From Celeribacter neptunius (GTDB lineage: Bacteria > Pseudomonadota > Alphaproteobacteria > Rhodobacterales > Rhodobacteraceae): 64,000 nucleotides of DNA. The notes beneath the pieces were generated by a model. That model did no database searches. It saw only the letters and a list, made by a program, of their open reading frames with translations, and was not told the DNA's origin. Position numbers and translations under genes: made by a program. Each line of letters starts with the position of its first letter. Within the stretch, counting starts at the first letter, position 1. The stretch lies in assembly GCF_900113955.1 (NCBI RefSeq), contig NZ_FORH01000009.1:62001-126000 (forward strand), read 5' to 3'. This document shows, piece after piece, positions 50,194 through 58,518 of this stretch.

Positions 50194-50955
50194 ATGCTTG
50201 CTGCTCACTTGTCCCGGCCCCTTGCCCTGGTTGCGCTTCTGGCGCTTGCCGGCTGTTCCGCCGCACCTGGCCCCGACGGGATCAACGATCCCTATGAAGA
50301 GGTGAACCGCGGCTGGCATGACACCAATATCGCCCTCGACAAGGCGGTGATCAAACCGGTGTCCACGGCCTATGGCACCGTGGTGCCCGATCCGGTGCGC
50401 AAGGGGCTATCGAATGTCTCCGACACGCTGGGCATCCCCGGTGTCGTGGTCAATGATGTGCTACAGCTCAAGCTCGGCGATGCGCTTCACAATACCGCGC
50501 GTTTCGCGGTGAATGCGACCATCGGTCTGGGCGGGTTGTTCGACCCGGCCACGGGTATGGGGCTCGAGGAACGCGATGCCGATTTTGGCCAGACGCTCTA
50601 CACTTGGGGGGTGGGCGAAGGCGCCTATGTGGTGCTGCCGGTTTACGGTCCTTCGACCGAGCGCGATGCGCTGGGGGTCGTGGTGGATATCGTGCTCGAT
50701 CCGGTGGGCAATCTGCTTGGCAACCCGGAAGCGAGCTACAAGACCGGGCTGAAGGTCGCGGATCTGGCGGACACACGCTATCGTTATTCGGATCTCTATG
50801 AATCGGTGTTGTATGACAGCGCGGACAGCTACGCTCAGATGCGTCTGAGCTATCTCGACAATCGCCGCTATGAGCTCGGCACGCCCATCGTGGCCGGTGC
50901 CGAGACCGCGGATCAGACGACAACTTACGACCTGTATGAGGATTTCTATGAGTGA
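50194..50955 (+). CDS. mlaA: MlaA (VacJ)-family outer-membrane lipoprotein
   Basis: 253 aa. Signal peptide with lipobox LLALAGCSAAP. MlaA features: NDPYEEVNRGWHDTNIALDK, PVSTAYGTVVPDPVRKGLSN, FAVNATIGLGGLFDPATGMG, and DFGQTLYTWGVGEGAYVVLPVYGPST seen in part as YVVLPVYGPS. It removes misplaced phospholipid from the outer leaflet of the outer membrane, passing it to MlaC. The mlaC gene overlaps by eight bases. No MlaFEDB importer genes occur here. Confidence 0.95.
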   Translation: MLAAHLSRPLALVALLALAGCSAAPGPDGINDPYEEVNRGWHDTNIALDKAVIKPVSTAYGTVVPDPVRKGLSNVSDTLGIPGVVVNDVLQLKLGDALHNTARFAVNATIGLGGLFDPATGMGLEERDADFGQTLYTWGVGEGAYVVLPVYGPSTERDALGVVVDIVLDPVGNLLGNPEASYKTGLKVADLADTRYRYSDLYESVLYDSADSYAQMRLSYLDNRRYELGTPIVAGAETADQTTTYDLYEDFYE

Positions 50956-51544
50956 TTTCGGGTTCACACGCCGCCGTGTCTTGACCGGGCTGGGCGCAGG
51001 GGTTTGCGCGATGATGTTGCGACCGATCGCGGCCCTGGCCTTTTCATCGTCTCAGGCAGAGGCGCTGATCCACAAGGCTGTCGATGACATCAACGCCATC
51101 ATCAACTCGGGCAAATCCGAGCGCGCGATGTATGTCGATTTCGAAAAGGTGCTGGTGCGCTATGCCGATACGCCGAGCATCGCGCGCTCGGTCCTGGGGC
51201 CGCCGGCGCGGTCCGCCTCGAGCGGCCAGCTCAACGCCTTCACCAAGGCGTTCCAGACCTATATCGCCCGCAAATACGGCTCGCGGTTCCGCGAATTCAT
51301 CGGCGGTAAGATTCAGGTCAACAGCTCGCAGAAGATCAATTCGATCTATGACGTGAAATGCACGGCGATCCTCGCGGGCGAACCGCCGTTCGACATTTCT
51401 TTTATCGTGCATGACCGCTCCGGCAAGTTCATCGATTTGCAGATCGAGGGGATTTCCTTGCTGAAATCCGAACGCGCCGAGATCGGTGCGATGCTCGACA
51501 AGGCCGGTGGTTCGATCGACAAGCTGACCGCCGCGCTGAGCTGA
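50948..51544 (+). CDS. mlaC: MlaC-family phospholipid-binding protein with Tat-type signal
   Basis: 198 aa from ATG 50948. The N-terminus TRRRVLTGLGAGVCAMMLRP carries a twin-Arg motif, suggesting Tat export; an alternative is Sec export. The Tol-Tol-Ttg2 body shows ALIHKAVDDINAIINSGKSE, MYVDFEKVLVRYADTPSIAR, FTKAFQTYIARKYGSRFREF and CTAILAGEPPFDISFIVHD. MlaC carries phospholipid between MlaA and MlaFEDB. Coupled to mlaA by overlap. Confidence 0.92.
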   Translation: MSDFGFTRRRVLTGLGAGVCAMMLRPIAALAFSSSQAEALIHKAVDDINAIINSGKSERAMYVDFEKVLVRYADTPSIARSVLGPPARSASSGQLNAFTKAFQTYIARKYGSRFREFIGGKIQVNSSQKINSIYDVKCTAILAGEPPFDISFIVHDRSGKFIDLQIEGISLLKSERAEIGAMLDKAGGSIDKLTAALS

Positions 51545-51569
51545 GGGCTCATCCACCTCTGAGAAACGC

Positions 51570-51595
51570 AAAACGCGCCCCACCGGGCGCGTTTT
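51570..51595. terminator. Bidirectional terminator between mlaC and the PBP gene
   Basis: Stem AAAACGCGCCC/GGGCGCGTTTT (51570-51580, 51585-51595), loop of four bases, T-rich on both strands. It ends mlaAC and faces the PBP gene. Confidence 0.92.
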
Positions 51596-51617
51596 CTTTT
51601 GAACCTGTCTTGCGGCC

Positions 51618-53816
51618 TCAGTTGTTGTTGCCGCCTCCGAAAATCGCACCCAGAAGGTCGATCAGCACATTGTCGGCCTTGTCGCCGCCGCGCTGGCCGC
51701 TGTTGGGCGCGCGTCCGGTGCCGGTCACCGTGGGCGGGGCGCTGGGGCGGATCATCGGCAAGGGGGTCGGTTCAAGACCCTCTTGCACCTTGGCCATGGT
51801 CCGTTGCCAGATCTCCGCCGGAAGCCCGCCGCCGGTCACGCCGGAAAGCGGTGAGTTGTCGTCATACCCCATCCAGACGCCCGCGACATAGTCGCCGGTG
51901 AAACCCATGAACCAGGCGTCGCGCGCGGCCTGGGTGGTGCCGGTCTTGCCCGCCACCTCATAGCCGGGGATCTGCGCCCGTGCACCGGTGCCGGACTGCA
52001 CCGCATTATACATCATGTAAATGAGCTGCCGGGCGCTGTCCGGGGTGATGACTCGTTCGCCCATGCCGCCTTCCTGCCCCATCAGAGGCGTGTTGTCGCC
52101 CTTGAGCCGCAGGGTCTTCAGCCCATAGGGCGTCACCGAGGAACCGCCATTGAGAATGCCGGCATAGGCCCCTGTCATCTCCAGAAGCGTGGTTTCCGAA
52201 GCGCCGAGCGCCAGTGCCGGGCCTTGCGCCAGATCGGATTCGATTCCGAACATCGAGGCCACCGTGCGCACATTCTCCAGCCCGGCATCCATCGCCAGTT
52301 TCACGGCGGGGATGTTGTAGCTGTGCTTGAGCGCATCGGTCAGCGTCACCAGACCATGGAATTTATGGTCATAGTTCTTCGGCGACCAGGGGCCGGAGCC
52401 GGAGATGTCGAGGGTCAGTGGGTCATCCATGATCACATCGTCATAGGACCAGCCCATGTCCAAGGCCGTGGCATAGACAAAGGGTTTGAAGGACGAGCCG
52501 GGCTGGCGCTTGGCCTGTGTCGCGCGGTTGAACGCGCCGGAGACCTTGAGCTTGCGCCCGCCGACCATGGCGCGCACGGCACCATCGGCGGACATCACCA
52601 CGATGGCGGCCTGTGCCTCGGAGCCCTCGCGGACCTTGTTGTCAAAGATCCATGTCAGGGCCTCTTCGGCCGCCGTCTGGATGCGTGGATCGAATGTGGT
52701 GTCGATCACCACATCCTCGGTGGTGTCGCGGGTCAGGAAATCAGGCCCGGCGCCCATGACCCAGTCAGCGAAATAGCCGCCGGCGCGTTTCTCGGCGGTC
52801 TCGGAAAGCTCGGCGGGGTGTTCCTTGGCGTCGGCGCGTTCGGCATCCGTGATATAGCCCTGCTGGTTCATCAGCAGAAGCACGATACCGGCGCGTTCCT
52901 GCGAACGCTGCAGGTTGTTGGTCGGCGCGTAGCGGGTCGGGGCTTTCAGCAGGCCCGCGAGCATGGCGCTTTCGGCGATGTTCACCTGCGCCGCGGATTT
53001 GCCGAAATAGCGCTGGGCGGCGGCCTCGAAGCCGTTGGCGCCGGCACCGAGATAGGTGCGGTTCATGTAGATCGACAGGATCTCGTCCTTGGAATACCGC
53101 GCCTCCATCGCCATGGCATAGACCATTTCCTTGATCTTGCGCGCCATGGTGGTCTCGCGGCAATCGGCCTCATAGGCGGTCTGGCTTTTCCATTCCGCCG
53201 GATCATAGGGCACACCGAGACACAGGAGTTTCGCGGTCTGTTGCGTCAAGGTCGAGCCGCCGTTGCCGGACAGAGGCCCGCGGCCCTCAGAGAGGTTGAT
53301 CCGGATCGCCGAGGCAATGCCGCGTGGCGAGACCCCGAGATGGCGGTAGAAGCGCTTGTCCTCGGTGGCGACGATCGCTTCCTTGAGATAGGGCGAGACG
53401 GTGTCGGCGGTGATCTGCCCGCCGAACTGTTCACCGCGCCAGGCAAAGACCGAGCCATCGCGGTCGAGAAGCGTCACCGAGCCGCGCGCGCGCCCGTCCA
53501 AGAGCTCCGAATAGGGGGGCAGGGTGCTGTAGATGTAAAAAACGGCGATTCCGACCACCACGGCAAGCGCCAGAGCCCCGCGCGACAGGGTCAGCCAGAT
53601 CAGCCGCCCGAGCCAGCGGAACAGGCCGCCGATGAGCCGGACCACGATGTTGGACGAGGGTTTGCGCGCCGGCTTACGCCGCGTCGAGGCCCGCGTTGTT
53701 TTCGCCTTGGGCGCCTTTTTCTTGGGCGTTTTCGCGGGTTTGCGCGCCGGATTCGTGCCTGAGGGATAACGCCGGTCGGCAACGAGTTTGCGCTTTTTCC
53801 CGTTCGGTCCTGTCAT
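51618..53816 (-). CDS. Class A penicillin-binding protein (bifunctional)
   Basis: 732 aa. A long basic cytoplasmic N-terminus (about 1-60, Lys/Pro/Arg rich) precedes one membrane helix (LALAVVVGIAVFYIYSTLP). The glycosyltransferase domain has the catalytic Glu in AIVATEDKRFYRHLGVSPRG and GSTLTQQTAKLLCLG. The transpeptidase has SSFK in KRQPGSSFKPFVYATALD, SYN in LKHSYNIPAVKLAMDAG and KTGT in YEVAGKTGTTQAARDAWFMG. It polymerises and crosslinks peptidoglycan on the periplasmic face. The cytoplasmic tail is unusually long and basic. It is of the PBP1C-free 1A-like group. Confidence 0.95.
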   Translation of the reverse strand: MTGPNGKKRKLVADRRYPSGTNPARKPAKTPKKKAPKAKTTRASTRRKPARKPSSNIVVRLIGGLFRWLGRLIWLTLSRGALALAVVVGIAVFYIYSTLPPYSELLDGRARGSVTLLDRDGSVFAWRGEQFGGQITADTVSPYLKEAIVATEDKRFYRHLGVSPRGIASAIRINLSEGRGPLSGNGGSTLTQQTAKLLCLGVPYDPAEWKSQTAYEADCRETTMARKIKEMVYAMAMEARYSKDEILSIYMNRTYLGAGANGFEAAAQRYFGKSAAQVNIAESAMLAGLLKAPTRYAPTNNLQRSQERAGIVLLLMNQQGYITDAERADAKEHPAELSETAEKRAGGYFADWVMGAGPDFLTRDTTEDVVIDTTFDPRIQTAAEEALTWIFDNKVREGSEAQAAIVVMSADGAVRAMVGGRKLKVSGAFNRATQAKRQPGSSFKPFVYATALDMGWSYDDVIMDDPLTLDISGSGPWSPKNYDHKFHGLVTLTDALKHSYNIPAVKLAMDAGLENVRTVASMFGIESDLAQGPALALGASETTLLEMTGAYAGILNGGSSVTPYGLKTLRLKGDNTPLMGQEGGMGERVITPDSARQLIYMMYNAVQSGTGARAQIPGYEVAGKTGTTQAARDAWFMGFTGDYVAGVWMGYDDNSPLSGVTGGGLPAEIWQRTMAKVQEGLEPTPLPMIRPSAPPTVTGTGRAPNSGQRGGDKADNVLIDLLGAIFGGGNNN

Positions 53817-53946
53817 GAGTATGCTCGATTTTTGTCAGCTCTTATGGGGCGGAAGTCTAGAGGCTTGGTTCAGGAATGTTGAGGGGAAACGAGTCGCGGT
53901 TGCCGCTTTATTTTGCGATTATTTTTTAATCCAAACGCACAAAATG

Positions 53947-53952
53947 TATAAT
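53947..53952 (+). promoter_or_regulatory. Candidate -10 of glnK-amtB
   Basis: A perfect TATAAT hexamer sits 135 bases before the glnK start in an AT-rich patch. No convincing -35 is at the right distance, and no sigma-54 -24/-12 pair (TGGCAC-N5-TTGCA type) is found, which matches reports that Rhodobacter NtrC acts with the housekeeping sigma factor. Confidence 0.35.
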
Positions 53953-54087
53953 TTTTGGGCAGATCTGCTCGAAAATGACTCATGTCTCGCGCCGAGATTT
54001 CTTGTGAACAGGGTCTTAACATCGTTTTGCTGACCCCGTGGCCGCCACAGCAAAGGAGGCCGCCCGCTCAAACGGAAGGGGAAAAAC

Positions 54088-54426
54088 GTGAAACTCATTA
54101 TTGCTGCAATCAAGCCGTTCAAGCTTGAAGAAGTCCGCGAAGCGCTGACCGGGATCGGCGTTCGGGGCATGATGGTGACGGAGATCAAGGGCTTTGGCTC
54201 TCAGTCCGGCCACACCGAAATCTATCGCGGTGCCGAATATGCCGTGAATTTCGTGCCGAAGGTGAAACTGGAAATCGTCGTGGCCGATGCCATGGCTGAC
54301 CAGGTCGTCGAAACCATCGCCACCACCGCCAAGACCGACAAGATCGGTGATGGCAAGATTTTTGTCCTCGACGTGGAAGGCGCGACGCGCGTCCGTACCG
54401 GCGAGACCAACGACGACGCGATCTAA
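54088..54426 (+). CDS. glnK: P-II nitrogen regulatory protein
   Basis: 112 aa from GTG 54088. PII signature: MKLIIAAIKPFKLEEVREAL, GFGSQSGHTEIYRGAEYAVNF seen with the T-loop uridylylation site Tyr51 (RGAEYAVNF), and C-terminal IGDGKIFVLDVEGATRVRTG. It senses 2-oxoglutarate and ATP/ADP and gates ammonium uptake. Being right before amtB, it is GlnK rather than GlnB. Ribosome site CGGAAGGGG is good. Confidence 0.97.
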   Translation: MKLIIAAIKPFKLEEVREALTGIGVRGMMVTEIKGFGSQSGHTEIYRGAEYAVNFVPKVKLEIVVADAMADQVVETIATTAKTDKIGDGKIFVLDVEGATRVRTGETNDDAI

Positions 54427-54461
54427 GTCGCGCTTACCCGAAACGAAAGGGACTGAGACTA

Positions 54462-55793
54462 ATGAAACTCACCAAACTCATTCCGGCCACTGCCGCGGCG
54501 ACGCTGATCCCGCTGATGGCCTTTGCGCAGGAGGCCGAAGTTCCGGCTGTCGTGCCGACTGACGTCGTGTTCATCATGAACACCGTGCTGTTCCTCGTGG
54601 GCGGCTTCCTCGTGTTCTTCATGGCTGCCGGTTTTGCCATGCTCGAAGCGGGCCTCGTGCGCTCCAAGAACGTGGCCATGCAGCTGACGAAAAACGTGGC
54701 CCTGTTTGGTCTCGCCTCGATCTTCTACTACCTGATCGGCTACAACCTGATGTACCCGCTCGGCACCTGGTCGGTCGAGGGTGTGCTCTCCGGCGTGTTT
54801 GGCCCGGGCGTGCTCGAAGCCGTTGGTGTGACCGCCGATGCTGTGGATGACTATTCCTATGCCTCCACCGGTTCCGACTTCTTCTTCCAGCTGATGTTCT
54901 GTGGTGCGACCGCCTCCATCGTGTCCGGTACCCTCGCCGAGCGCATCAAACTGTGGCCGTTCCTGATCTTCACGATCATCCTGACCTCGATCATCTACCC
55001 GATTTCCGCGTCCTGGAAATGGGGCGGCGGTTTCCTCGACGAAGCTGGCTTCCTCGACTTCGCCGGTTCCACCGTTGTGCACTCCGTCGGTGGCTGGGCA
55101 GCTCTCGCAGGCGCTCTGATCCTCGGTCCGCGTATGGGCAAATACAAAGACGGCAAAGTCACCGCTTTCCCGGGTTCCAACCTGACGCTCGCCACTCTGG
55201 GTACGTTCATCCTGTGGCTCGGCTGGTTCGGCTTCAACGGCGGTTCCCAGCTCGCTATGGGCTCCGTGGGTGACGTGGCCGACGTGTCCCGCATCTTCGC
55301 CAACACCAACACCGCTGCTGCCGGTGGTGCAATCGCCGCTCTGATCGTGACCCAGCTGGTCTATGGCAAGGTCGATCTGACCATGGTGCTCAACGGCGCT
55401 CTGGCCGGCCTCGTGTCCATCACCGCCGAGCCGCTCACCCCGACTCTCGGTGCAGCGACCCTGATCGGCATGGTCGGCGGCGTGATCGTGGTCTTCGCGG
55501 TTCCGATGCTCGACAAGCTGAAAATCGATGACGTCGTCGGTGCCATCCCGGTCCACCTGATCTGCGGCATCTGGGGCACCATCGCGGTTGTCTTCACCAA
55601 CTCCGACGCCACCATCGGCGCGCAGCTCTACGGTATCGTTGTGGTCGGTGTCTTCACCTTCGTGGTCTCCGCGGTCGTCTGGTTCATCCTGAAAGCGATC
55701 ATGGGCATCCGCGTCTCCGAAGAAGAAGAGATGATGGGCCTCGACAAAGCCGAGCTCGGCATGGAAGCCTATCCGGAATTCTACAAAGGCTGA
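54462..55793 (+). CDS. amtB: Ammonium transporter AmtB
   Basis: 443 aa, signal-like first helix then about 11 helices. Pore features: the twin His pair in GSTVVHSVGGWAALAGALIL and IPVHLICGIWGTIAVVFTN, phenylalanine gate residues, FCGATASIVSGTLAERIKLW and WGGGFLDEAGFLDFAGSTVV. It conducts ammonia/ammonium into the cell and is blocked by unmodified GlnK. Codon use is unlike its neighbours: more CTG, GGC, GGT and GCT and few rare codons, as in highly expressed genes. A good terminator follows. Confidence 0.97.
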   Translation: MKLTKLIPATAAATLIPLMAFAQEAEVPAVVPTDVVFIMNTVLFLVGGFLVFFMAAGFAMLEAGLVRSKNVAMQLTKNVALFGLASIFYYLIGYNLMYPLGTWSVEGVLSGVFGPGVLEAVGVTADAVDDYSYASTGSDFFFQLMFCGATASIVSGTLAERIKLWPFLIFTIILTSIIYPISASWKWGGGFLDEAGFLDFAGSTVVHSVGGWAALAGALILGPRMGKYKDGKVTAFPGSNLTLATLGTFILWLGWFGFNGGSQLAMGSVGDVADVSRIFANTNTAAAGGAIAALIVTQLVYGKVDLTMVLNGALAGLVSITAEPLTPTLGAATLIGMVGGVIVVFAVPMLDKLKIDDVVGAIPVHLICGIWGTIAVVFTNSDATIGAQLYGIVVVGVFTFVVSAVVWFILKAIMGIRVSEEEEMMGLDKAELGMEAYPEFYKG

Positions 55794-55816
55794 TCCCTTC
55801 CTCAGTCAAGAATACG

Positions 55817-55845
55817 ACCCGGGCGTCTCAGGCGCCCGGGTTTTT
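55817..55845 (+). terminator. Rho-independent terminator after amtB
   Basis: Nine-pair stem ACCCGGGCG/CGCCCGGGT (55817-55825, 55833-55841) then TTTT(T). Placed 24 bases after the amtB stop. Confidence 0.92.
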
Positions 55846-55919
55846 CGTTGGATGCAACACTTTCTCAACCCTCGCTCTGATACAGCTGATGAGAACGATA
55901 TTGGTGTCGAGGTGTGCCG

Positions 55920-56690
55920 ATGCTGCGCAAGAATTGCGTCCTGCCGATCCTGATTGCTCTCTGGCCCGTGGCATCCGCCGCCGAGCCGGTGTCGCTTTTG
56001 CGCCCGAGTGGTCAGGGATGGGACCTGCAGCGTCAGCCTCTGATCGTCAATCTGCCCCAGCCCCTGATCACGGAACCCTTTGCCGCAAGCTCCGGCAGTG
56101 CCGGATTCGGCCCGAGCCTCTTTGCCGGGCGGGCCGAGGGCAGTTTCTTCGAACCATTGGCCGCGCGTCCCGAAGCGCGGGCGAAGATTCGCGCTCTGGC
56201 GGTGACGCCCGACGATATCGCAATGATCCGGGCCGTGATCGGCAAGGCCGAAAGCCTCGCCGCCGGTGGCTATGACGCGGTGCAACATGGCGCCAGGATA
56301 CGCCCGGGCAAGAAAGCATCGCAGATGAGCCTTGGCGAGATTTTCAAATGGATCGAGGACACGCCGGGACAGCCGCATGCGATCGGCTATTATCAATTCA
56401 TCCCCTCGACGCTCGCGCGTCTGGTGACCGAGCTGGATCTCGGGCCGGAGATGATCTTTACCCCCGCCGTTCAGGACCGCCTGGCCGATATCCTCCTGGC
56501 CGATGCCGGGATTTTCGAGCTGCGCGCCGGCGAGATGACCCGGCATCAGTTCATGAACAATCTGGCGAAGATCTGGGCCGGTTTGCCAACCTCCACGGGC
56601 AAGTCGCATTATCACGGCTATGCCGGCAACAAGGCGACGATGAGCTGGGCGGAGTTTGACCGCGCTCTGGCGACAGTCTTCCCGAGCTGA
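55920..56690 (+). CDS. GH104-like secreted lysozyme family protein
   Basis: 256 aa from ATG 55920 (GTG 55914 also open). A signal peptide ends near PVASAAEP. The C-terminal half (about 100-256) resembles phage lambda R endolysin and GH104: IGKAESLAAGGYDAVQHGAR holds the likely catalytic Glu, then SLGEIFKWIEDTPGQPHAIG, GYYQFIPSTLARLVTELDL, FTPAVQDRLADILLADAG and FMNNLAKIWAGLPTSTGKSH. It presumably cleaves peptidoglycan in the periplasm. The N-terminal part is unrelated and variable-looking. No phage genes surround it. Confidence 0.8.
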   Translation: MLRKNCVLPILIALWPVASAAEPVSLLRPSGQGWDLQRQPLIVNLPQPLITEPFAASSGSAGFGPSLFAGRAEGSFFEPLAARPEARAKIRALAVTPDDIAMIRAVIGKAESLAAGGYDAVQHGARIRPGKKASQMSLGEIFKWIEDTPGQPHAIGYYQFIPSTLARLVTELDLGPEMIFTPAVQDRLADILLADAGIFELRAGEMTRHQFMNNLAKIWAGLPTSTGKSHYHGYAGNKATMSWAEFDRALATVFPS

Positions 56691-56692
56691 AA

Positions 56693-56714
56693 AGGCGCCC
56701 CGAACAGGACGCCT
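56693..56714. terminator. Weak hairpin between convergent lysozyme and rhodanese genes
   Basis: AGGCG/CGCCT arms with a longer loop; on the minus strand four T follow. It may stop the rhodanese transcript. Confidence 0.4.
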
Positions 56715-56757
56715 CCTCACATGCTTTTCCTGACAGGTCTGTCCTGAAAGCGCGGGC

Positions 56758-57138
56758 TTATTTCGCAGCGACGCTCATCGGCGCGCCAGAGGCCATGTCG
56801 GTGCCGGTATAGGCCTTGCCGGCCGCTTTCCACGCGCCAAAGCCGCCCTCCATATGGGCGATCGGGCTGATCCCCGCCTTGGCGCAGGCCATGGCCACCT
56901 TGCCGGAGCGCACGCCGGAGCCGCAGTGGAACACGATGCGTTTGCCTTCCTGCGACGGCAGCTTTTCCGCCGAGAAAAAGGACAGAGGAAGAAGCAGGGC
57001 GCCGGAGATATGCTCAAACGCATATTCCTGCGGTGTGCGCACATCGATCAGCACGATGTCATTGGCGTCAAAGGCCGTTTGGACCTCATCCACGGTCCAG
57101 GTTTCAAAATTCAAACCGTCTACGGTTTCCGTTTTCAT
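56758..57138 (-). CDS. Single-domain rhodanese-like sulfurtransferase
   Basis: 126 aa. Domain: TVDEVQTAFDANDIVLIDVR, TPQEYAFEHISGALLLPL, and active Cys loop RIVFHCGSGVRSGKVAMACA. The loop CGSGVRS is the usual six-residue rhodanese cradle. It carries sulfane sulfur in the cytoplasm; the physiological acceptor is unknown. No signal peptide. It stands 195 bases from the sseA-aminotransferase operon terminator, so transcription is separate. Confidence 0.93.
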   Translation of the reverse strand: MKTETVDGLNFETWTVDEVQTAFDANDIVLIDVRTPQEYAFEHISGALLLPLSFFSAEKLPSQEGKRIVFHCGSGVRSGKVAMACAKAGISPIAHMEGGFGAWKAAGKAYTGTDMASGAPMSVAAK

Positions 57139-57284
57139 GGCTGCGTTTCCTTCGTGTTCGAGTCACTGGATCAGAAGATAGGTCTAACTCAAGCATATGA
57201 CAGGGGCGCTGTCATGACACGTTGCCGCAGACACGGAGCCGCAGACACGAAACCTGGCAGGCGACCTTCCGACGCGGTAAAATA

Positions 57285-57310
57285 AAAACGCGCCACGGAG
57301 GGCGCGTTTT
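57285..57310 (-). terminator. Rho-independent terminator of the sseA-aminotransferase operon
   Basis: Ten-pair stem AAAACGCGCC/GGCGCGTTTT (57285-57294, 57301-57310), loop of six bases, T-run on the minus strand. It lies 23 bases after the aminotransferase stop. Confidence 0.92.
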
Positions 57311-57333
57311 CAACAGCTCGCTGTGTGCGGTCT

Positions 57334-58518
57334 TTACTTGCAGGTCTTGGCCACGGCCTCGGCCAGAAGCGGCACGGTCTGGGCGTTCAGCCCCGCGATG
57401 TTCATACGCGAGTCGCCGACCATGTAGATGCCGAATTCCTCGCGGATTTTCAGCACCTCTTCCGGGGTGGCGCCGATGCGCGAGAACATGCCGCGGTGCT
57501 TGGCGATGAAGTCGAAGCGATCCGAATTGGTCAGGCGCCGCAATTCATCGGCCAGCTGCGTGCGCAGGCCCAACATGCCGAGACGTACCTCTTCGAGCTC
57601 TGCCATCCAGTCGGCTTTAAGTTTCTCGTCATTCAGGATCATCGTCACCAGACGCGCGCCGTGATCCGGCGGGAAGGAATAGTTCTGACGATTGAGGAAG
57701 TTCAGAGTGCCCTGGGTGACCGGGGTCTGTTCGGCGTTCTCGGAGATCGCCATCAGGCAGCCGGTGCGCTCGCGGTAGATGCCGAAGTTTTTCGAGCACG
57801 AGGCGGCCACCAGCATTTCCGGCAGTTTCGAGGCCAGAAGGCGGGTTGCGGCGGCGTCTTCCTCGAGACCGTCGCCAAAGCCCTGATAGGCGATGTCGAC
57901 CAACGCCATGGCGCCTTTCTCGATGATCAGATCGGCCACCACGTCGAATTGCTCGAGCGTCAGGTTGGCGCCGGTCGGGTTGTGGCAGCAGCCATGCAGC
58001 AGCACGACATCACCCGCTTTCACGCCTTTCAGGCTCTCCATCATCGCGTCGAAATCGACGGTGCAGGAGGCTTCGTCGAAATAGGCGTATTCGGCGTTTT
58101 TCAGCCCCATGAACTTGATGATCGAGACATGGTTCGGCCAGGTCGGGTTCGAGGTCCAGATGGTGACATCCGGGTTGGCCAGTTTCGCCAGCTCAAAGGC
58201 CTGACGGATCGCACCGGTGCCGCCCGGGGTGGCGATGGCGCCGACGCGGGTATGATCGACGCTGTCGGAGAGCACGAGCGATTTCATCGCCGCGCCAAAG
58301 GCCGGATCGCCCGAGAGCGCGGTGTATTTCTTGGTGGTCTCTTCCTGCCAGAGCTGCTTTTCGGCGGCCTTGATCGCCCGCATGACCGGGGTCTCTCCCT
58401 CGGCATTCTTGTAGATGCCGACGCCGAGATCGACCTTGGTCTCACGCGGATCGTCGCGGTAAAGAGCCATCAGTTCGAGAATTTTATCCGCCGGTTGCGG
58501 CTTCAGTGTGCTGAGCAT
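57334..58518 (-). CDS. Aromatic amino acid / aspartate aminotransferase (class I)
   Basis: 394 aa. PLP enzyme with VDLGVGIYKNAEGETPVMRA at the start, the substrate-loop LLHGCCHNPTGANLTLEQFD, and the PLP Lys in LVAASCSKNFGIYRERTGCL. This is the AspC/TyrB type, which transaminates aspartate, phenylalanine and tyrosine. Ends with SRMNIAGLNAQTVPLLAEAV. It is translationally coupled to the sulfurtransferase before it (TAATG), consistent with a shared job in converting cysteine to 3-mercaptopyruvate. Confidence 0.96.
   Translation of the reverse strand: MLSTLKPQPADKILELMALYRDDPRETKVDLGVGIYKNAEGETPVMRAIKAAEKQLWQEETTKKYTALSGDPAFGAAMKSLVLSDSVDHTRVGAIATPGGTGAIRQAFELAKLANPDVTIWTSNPTWPNHVSIIKFMGLKNAEYAYFDEASCTVDFDAMMESLKGVKAGDVVLLHGCCHNPTGANLTLEQFDVVADLIIEKGAMALVDIAYQGFGDGLEEDAAATRLLASKLPEMLVAASCSKNFGIYRERTGCLMAISENAEQTPVTQGTLNFLNRQNYSFPPDHGARLVTMILNDEKLKADWMAELEEVRLGMLGLRTQLADELRRLTNSDRFDFIAKHRGMFSRIGATPEEVLKIREEFGIYMVGDSRMNIAGLNAQTVPLLAEAVAKTCK

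Noticed and set aside
54001-54087. Sigma-54 promoter before glnK
   Set aside because: I looked for GG-N10-GC in a TGGCAC/TTGCA setting; the TTTTGC at 54025-54030 has no GG at the required distance.
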